DNA of 64,000 nt. Source: PALSA-270 sp963770915 (lineage in GTDB: Bacteria; Acidobacteriota; Terriglobia; Terriglobales; Acidobacteriaceae). Within the stretch, counting starts at the first letter, position 1. Every line of letters begins with the position of its first letter. This document shows positions 62,161 through 64,000 of the stretch, piece after piece. The notes beneath the pieces were generated by a model, which made no database searches, was not told the DNA's origin, and saw nothing but the letters and a program-made list of their open reading frames with translations. A program made the position numbers and the translations under genes. The stretch lies in contig CAVYRG010000001.1 of NCBI GenBank assembly GCA_963770915.1, positions 3,472,001 to 3,536,000 of the forward strand, in the 5' to 3' direction.

Positions 62161-63861
62161 CTACGTCTGCAGCACACCCACCTTGAACTCCGCCACATCC
62201 GGATTCAGCGACGCGGCTTCGAGCGCCTGCGTGATGGCGTCTCGCGTTTCCGCGGGATCGATGATCTTATCAATCCACAGCCGCGCCGCGCCGTAGCTGG
62301 GGTCGGTCTGCTTGTCATACGTCTTCTTTACGGATTCGTACAATTCCTTCTGTTCGTCTTCGGTGAGCTTCTTGCCGGCCCGCTCCAATTGCTTAAGCTT
62401 GATTTCCACCAGCGTGCCGGCGGCGGCATCGCCGCTCATCACGGCATAACGAGCCGTCGGCCAGGCGAAGACGAACCGCGGGTCGTAAGCTTTGCCGCAC
62501 ATGGCATAGTGGCCGGCGCCAAACGATCCGCCGACGATGACCGTAATCTTCGGCACTACGGAGTTCGAAACCGCATTCACCATCTTCGCGCCCGCCTTGA
62601 TGATGCCGCTCCACTCCGCGTCGCGACCCACCATGAATCCGTTGACATCGTGGAAGAAGACCAGAGGCACAAGGTTCTGATTGCAGTCCATGATAAAACG
62701 CGCCGCTTTTTCCGCCGATTCGGTGTAGATGACCCCGCCAAACTCCATGCGTTTGTGGCCTTCGTGATCGGTGGCCTGCCCGTGGAGCTTCTGGTTCGCG
62801 ACGATCCCCACGGCAAATCCGCCAATGCGCGCATAACCGCAGATCACAGTTTTGCCATAGTCCGGTTTGTATTCGTCGAAGCGGCTGCCATCGACGATTC
62901 GCGCCAAAATCTCCTTCATGTCATACGGCCGCGAAGGGGAAGAATCATAAATGCCGTAAATTTCTTCCGCCGCCAGCGCGGGGTTTTCCGGCTTGCGGCG
63001 TTCCCAGGGCGACAGCCGACGGTAGCCCCACTTCTCGACGATGGCGCGCAGGCGCTGCAGGCAGGCTTCATCGTTCGGTTCGCGAAAATCGACCGTGCCG
63101 CTGATGGCCGAGTGCATGGCCGCTCCGCCCAGCTCTTCGGCGGAAACTTTTTGCCCAATCGCCGCCTGCACCAGCGCGGGGCCGGCGAGAAAAAGCCCGC
63201 TCCCGTCGGTCATGAGAACGTGGTCGCACATCACCGGCAAATATCCGCCTCCGGCAACGCACATTCCCATAATGGCCGCGATTTGCGGAATTCCGATCGC
63301 CGACATCACGGCATTGTTGCGAAAGATGCGGCCGAAATCGTCGGTGTCGGGAAATACATCCTCCTGCAGCGGAAGGAACACGCCGGCGGAATCGACCAGG
63401 TAAATCGTGGGCACGCGATTGGCCAAGGCGATGTTCTGCGCGCGGATCACTTTCTTCGCGGTCATGGGGAAGAAAGCGCCGGCCTTTACGGTTGCATCGT
63501 TGGCGACGATCATCACCAGGCGCGTCTGAATGCGCGCCAGGCCGGTCACAACGCCCGCGGCCGCAGCTCCGCCCCACTCTTCATACATGCCGTACGCCGC
63601 GAAAGCGCCCAGCTCGAAGAAGGTGCCCTGGTCCACCAATAAATTGATTCTCTCTCTCGCCGTGAGCCGTCCATTGGCGTGCTGCCTGTCAATTGCTTTG
63701 CTGCCTCCGCCTTCGCGAATCTTCTCTTCTTCATTGCGGACCTGTGAAACGAGATCCGCCAAGAACCGCATGTTCGCCTCGAAGCGCGCCGAAGTAGGGT
63801 CCACCCGGGACGCAAGCACGGGAGAAGGGGAAGGTAAGCCGGGATCGTTGCGCTCGGGCAT
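62161..63861 (-). CDS. Acyl-CoA carboxylase carboxyltransferase beta (methylcrotonyl-CoA carboxylase candidate)
   Basis: A 566-residue carboxyltransferase from ATG 63861 (a longer in-frame start at 63912 exists). It shows NGRLTARERINLLVDQGTFF, YLVDSAGVFLPLQEDVFPD, GMCVAGGGYLPVMCDHVLM and FFHDVNGFMVG. It transfers carboxyl from carboxybiotin to an acyl-CoA. The FLPLQ..VFPD segment and adjoining HMG-CoA lyase favour 3-methylcrotonyl-CoA over propionyl-CoA as substrate. The biotin carboxylase/carrier alpha subunit is not in the window. It is the first gene of the operon visible here. Confidence 0.9.
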   Translation of the reverse strand: MPERNDPGLPSPSPVLASRVDPTSARFEANMRFLADLVSQVRNEEEKIREGGGSKAIDRQHANGRLTARERINLLVDQGTFFELGAFAAYGMYEEWGGAAAAGVVTGLARIQTRLVMIVANDATVKAGAFFPMTAKKVIRAQNIALANRVPTIYLVDSAGVFLPLQEDVFPDTDDFGRIFRNNAVMSAIGIPQIAAIMGMCVAGGGYLPVMCDHVLMTDGSGLFLAGPALVQAAIGQKVSAEELGGAAMHSAISGTVDFREPNDEACLQRLRAIVEKWGYRRLSPWERRKPENPALAAEEIYGIYDSSPSRPYDMKEILARIVDGSRFDEYKPDYGKTVICGYARIGGFAVGIVANQKLHGQATDHEGHKRMEFGGVIYTESAEKAARFIMDCNQNLVPLVFFHDVNGFMVGRDAEWSGIIKAGAKMVNAVSNSVVPKITVIVGGSFGAGHYAMCGKAYDPRFVFAWPTARYAVMSGDAAAGTLVEIKLKQLERAGKKLTEDEQKELYESVKKTYDKQTDPSYGAARLWIDKIIDPAETRDAITQALEAASLNPDVAEFKVGVLQT

Positions 63862-63961
63862 AGAGAACGCTTGGAAGGGTTTACGGTATACCACTGGAAC
63901 CGGGCGGCGCAAACCGCTCGGATAAAGAGGCTAGCGGGAACTTAACCGGCCGCGGTCGCGC

Positions 63962-63981
63962 CTGGGACTGCTGCGTCCCAG
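63962..63981. repeat. 7-bp inverted repeat upstream of the leucine operon
   Basis: CTGGGAC (63962-63968) and GTCCCAG (63975-63981) pair around TGCTGC. No T-run follows. It sits about 100 bases upstream of the first operon start codon; it could be an operator or a chance hairpin. The remaining 63913-64000 bases show no gene. Confidence 0.4.
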
Positions 63982-64000
63982 TGAAGGAGCCCCAAATCAC

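Noticed and set aside
62119..63642. 507-codon plus-strand frame opposite the carboxyltransferase
   Set aside because: Antisense to a gene with all expected carboxyltransferase motifs.

Overview
The window looks like a chromosome segment of an acidobacterium, probably a soil Terriglobales or Koribacter-like lineage. That is an inference from gene families and sequence style: CRTAC1/FG-GAP/ASPIC proteins, PQQ dehydrogenases, DUF2934-Hsp20, SYLF and acidobacterial small proteins, all in GC-rich DNA. No rRNA gene or intact tRNA gene was seen.

Region 1 (1-15.5 kb) is a stress and energy island. It holds a site-2 protease with CBS domains (cut by the window edge), a SYLF lipid-binding protein, small stress proteins (DUF2934-Hsp20, a general-stress-like protein), a degenerate receiver, a CBS remnant and two tandem universal stress proteins. 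These flank a ClC chloride transporter and a P-type H+-ATPase. A MaoC-Pta fusion, acetate kinase and PHA-synthase-like hydrolase follow; the first two form an acyl-CoA to acyl-phosphate to ATP module.

Region 2 (15.5-17.0 kb) is a gene graveyard: the first ~47 codons of an alpha-glucan phosphorylase, a PPOX-like flavoprotein with one stop and two frameshifts, the 3' half of a tRNA-Lys, and the C-terminal part of a dynamin-like GTPase. It reads like a recombination or integration scar.

Region 3 (17-36.6 kb) is a carbohydrate region. Two SDR dehydrogenases (minus) diverge from a Tat-exported sugar isomerase/epimerase, an IclR regulator and an SMP-30 lactonase (plus). A PQQ dehydrogenase, a DUF1080-FG-GAP protein, a cupin and a transketolase form a minus operon. 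GH67 alpha-glucuronidase, a ROK regulator and GH3 beta-glucosidase follow, with a lone heme O synthase among them. The two minus-strand promoters at 18.6 and 28.5 kb share the same layout (TTGACT, 17 bp, -10, then a related near-palindrome just past the start site), which suggests one regulon, possibly under the local IclR protein.

Region 4 (36.7-45 kb) holds housekeeping and signalling genes: GlnD, AmtB, a HAD hydrolase, a GAF protein, a CheY-like regulator, a rhodanese and an amidase.

Region 5 (45-53.2 kb) has a membrane-anchored pentaheme cytochrome-TPR protein broken by three clustered frameshifts, followed by two CRTAC1-family exported proteins, the second very large.

Region 6 (53.2-64 kb) holds a PpiD/SurA-type foldase, MalQ, a zinc-ribbon XRE regulator, an HD-domain protein and a tight five-gene minus operon for leucine and histidine breakdown (MCC beta, HMG-CoA lyase, enoyl-CoA hydratase, thioesterase, HutH).
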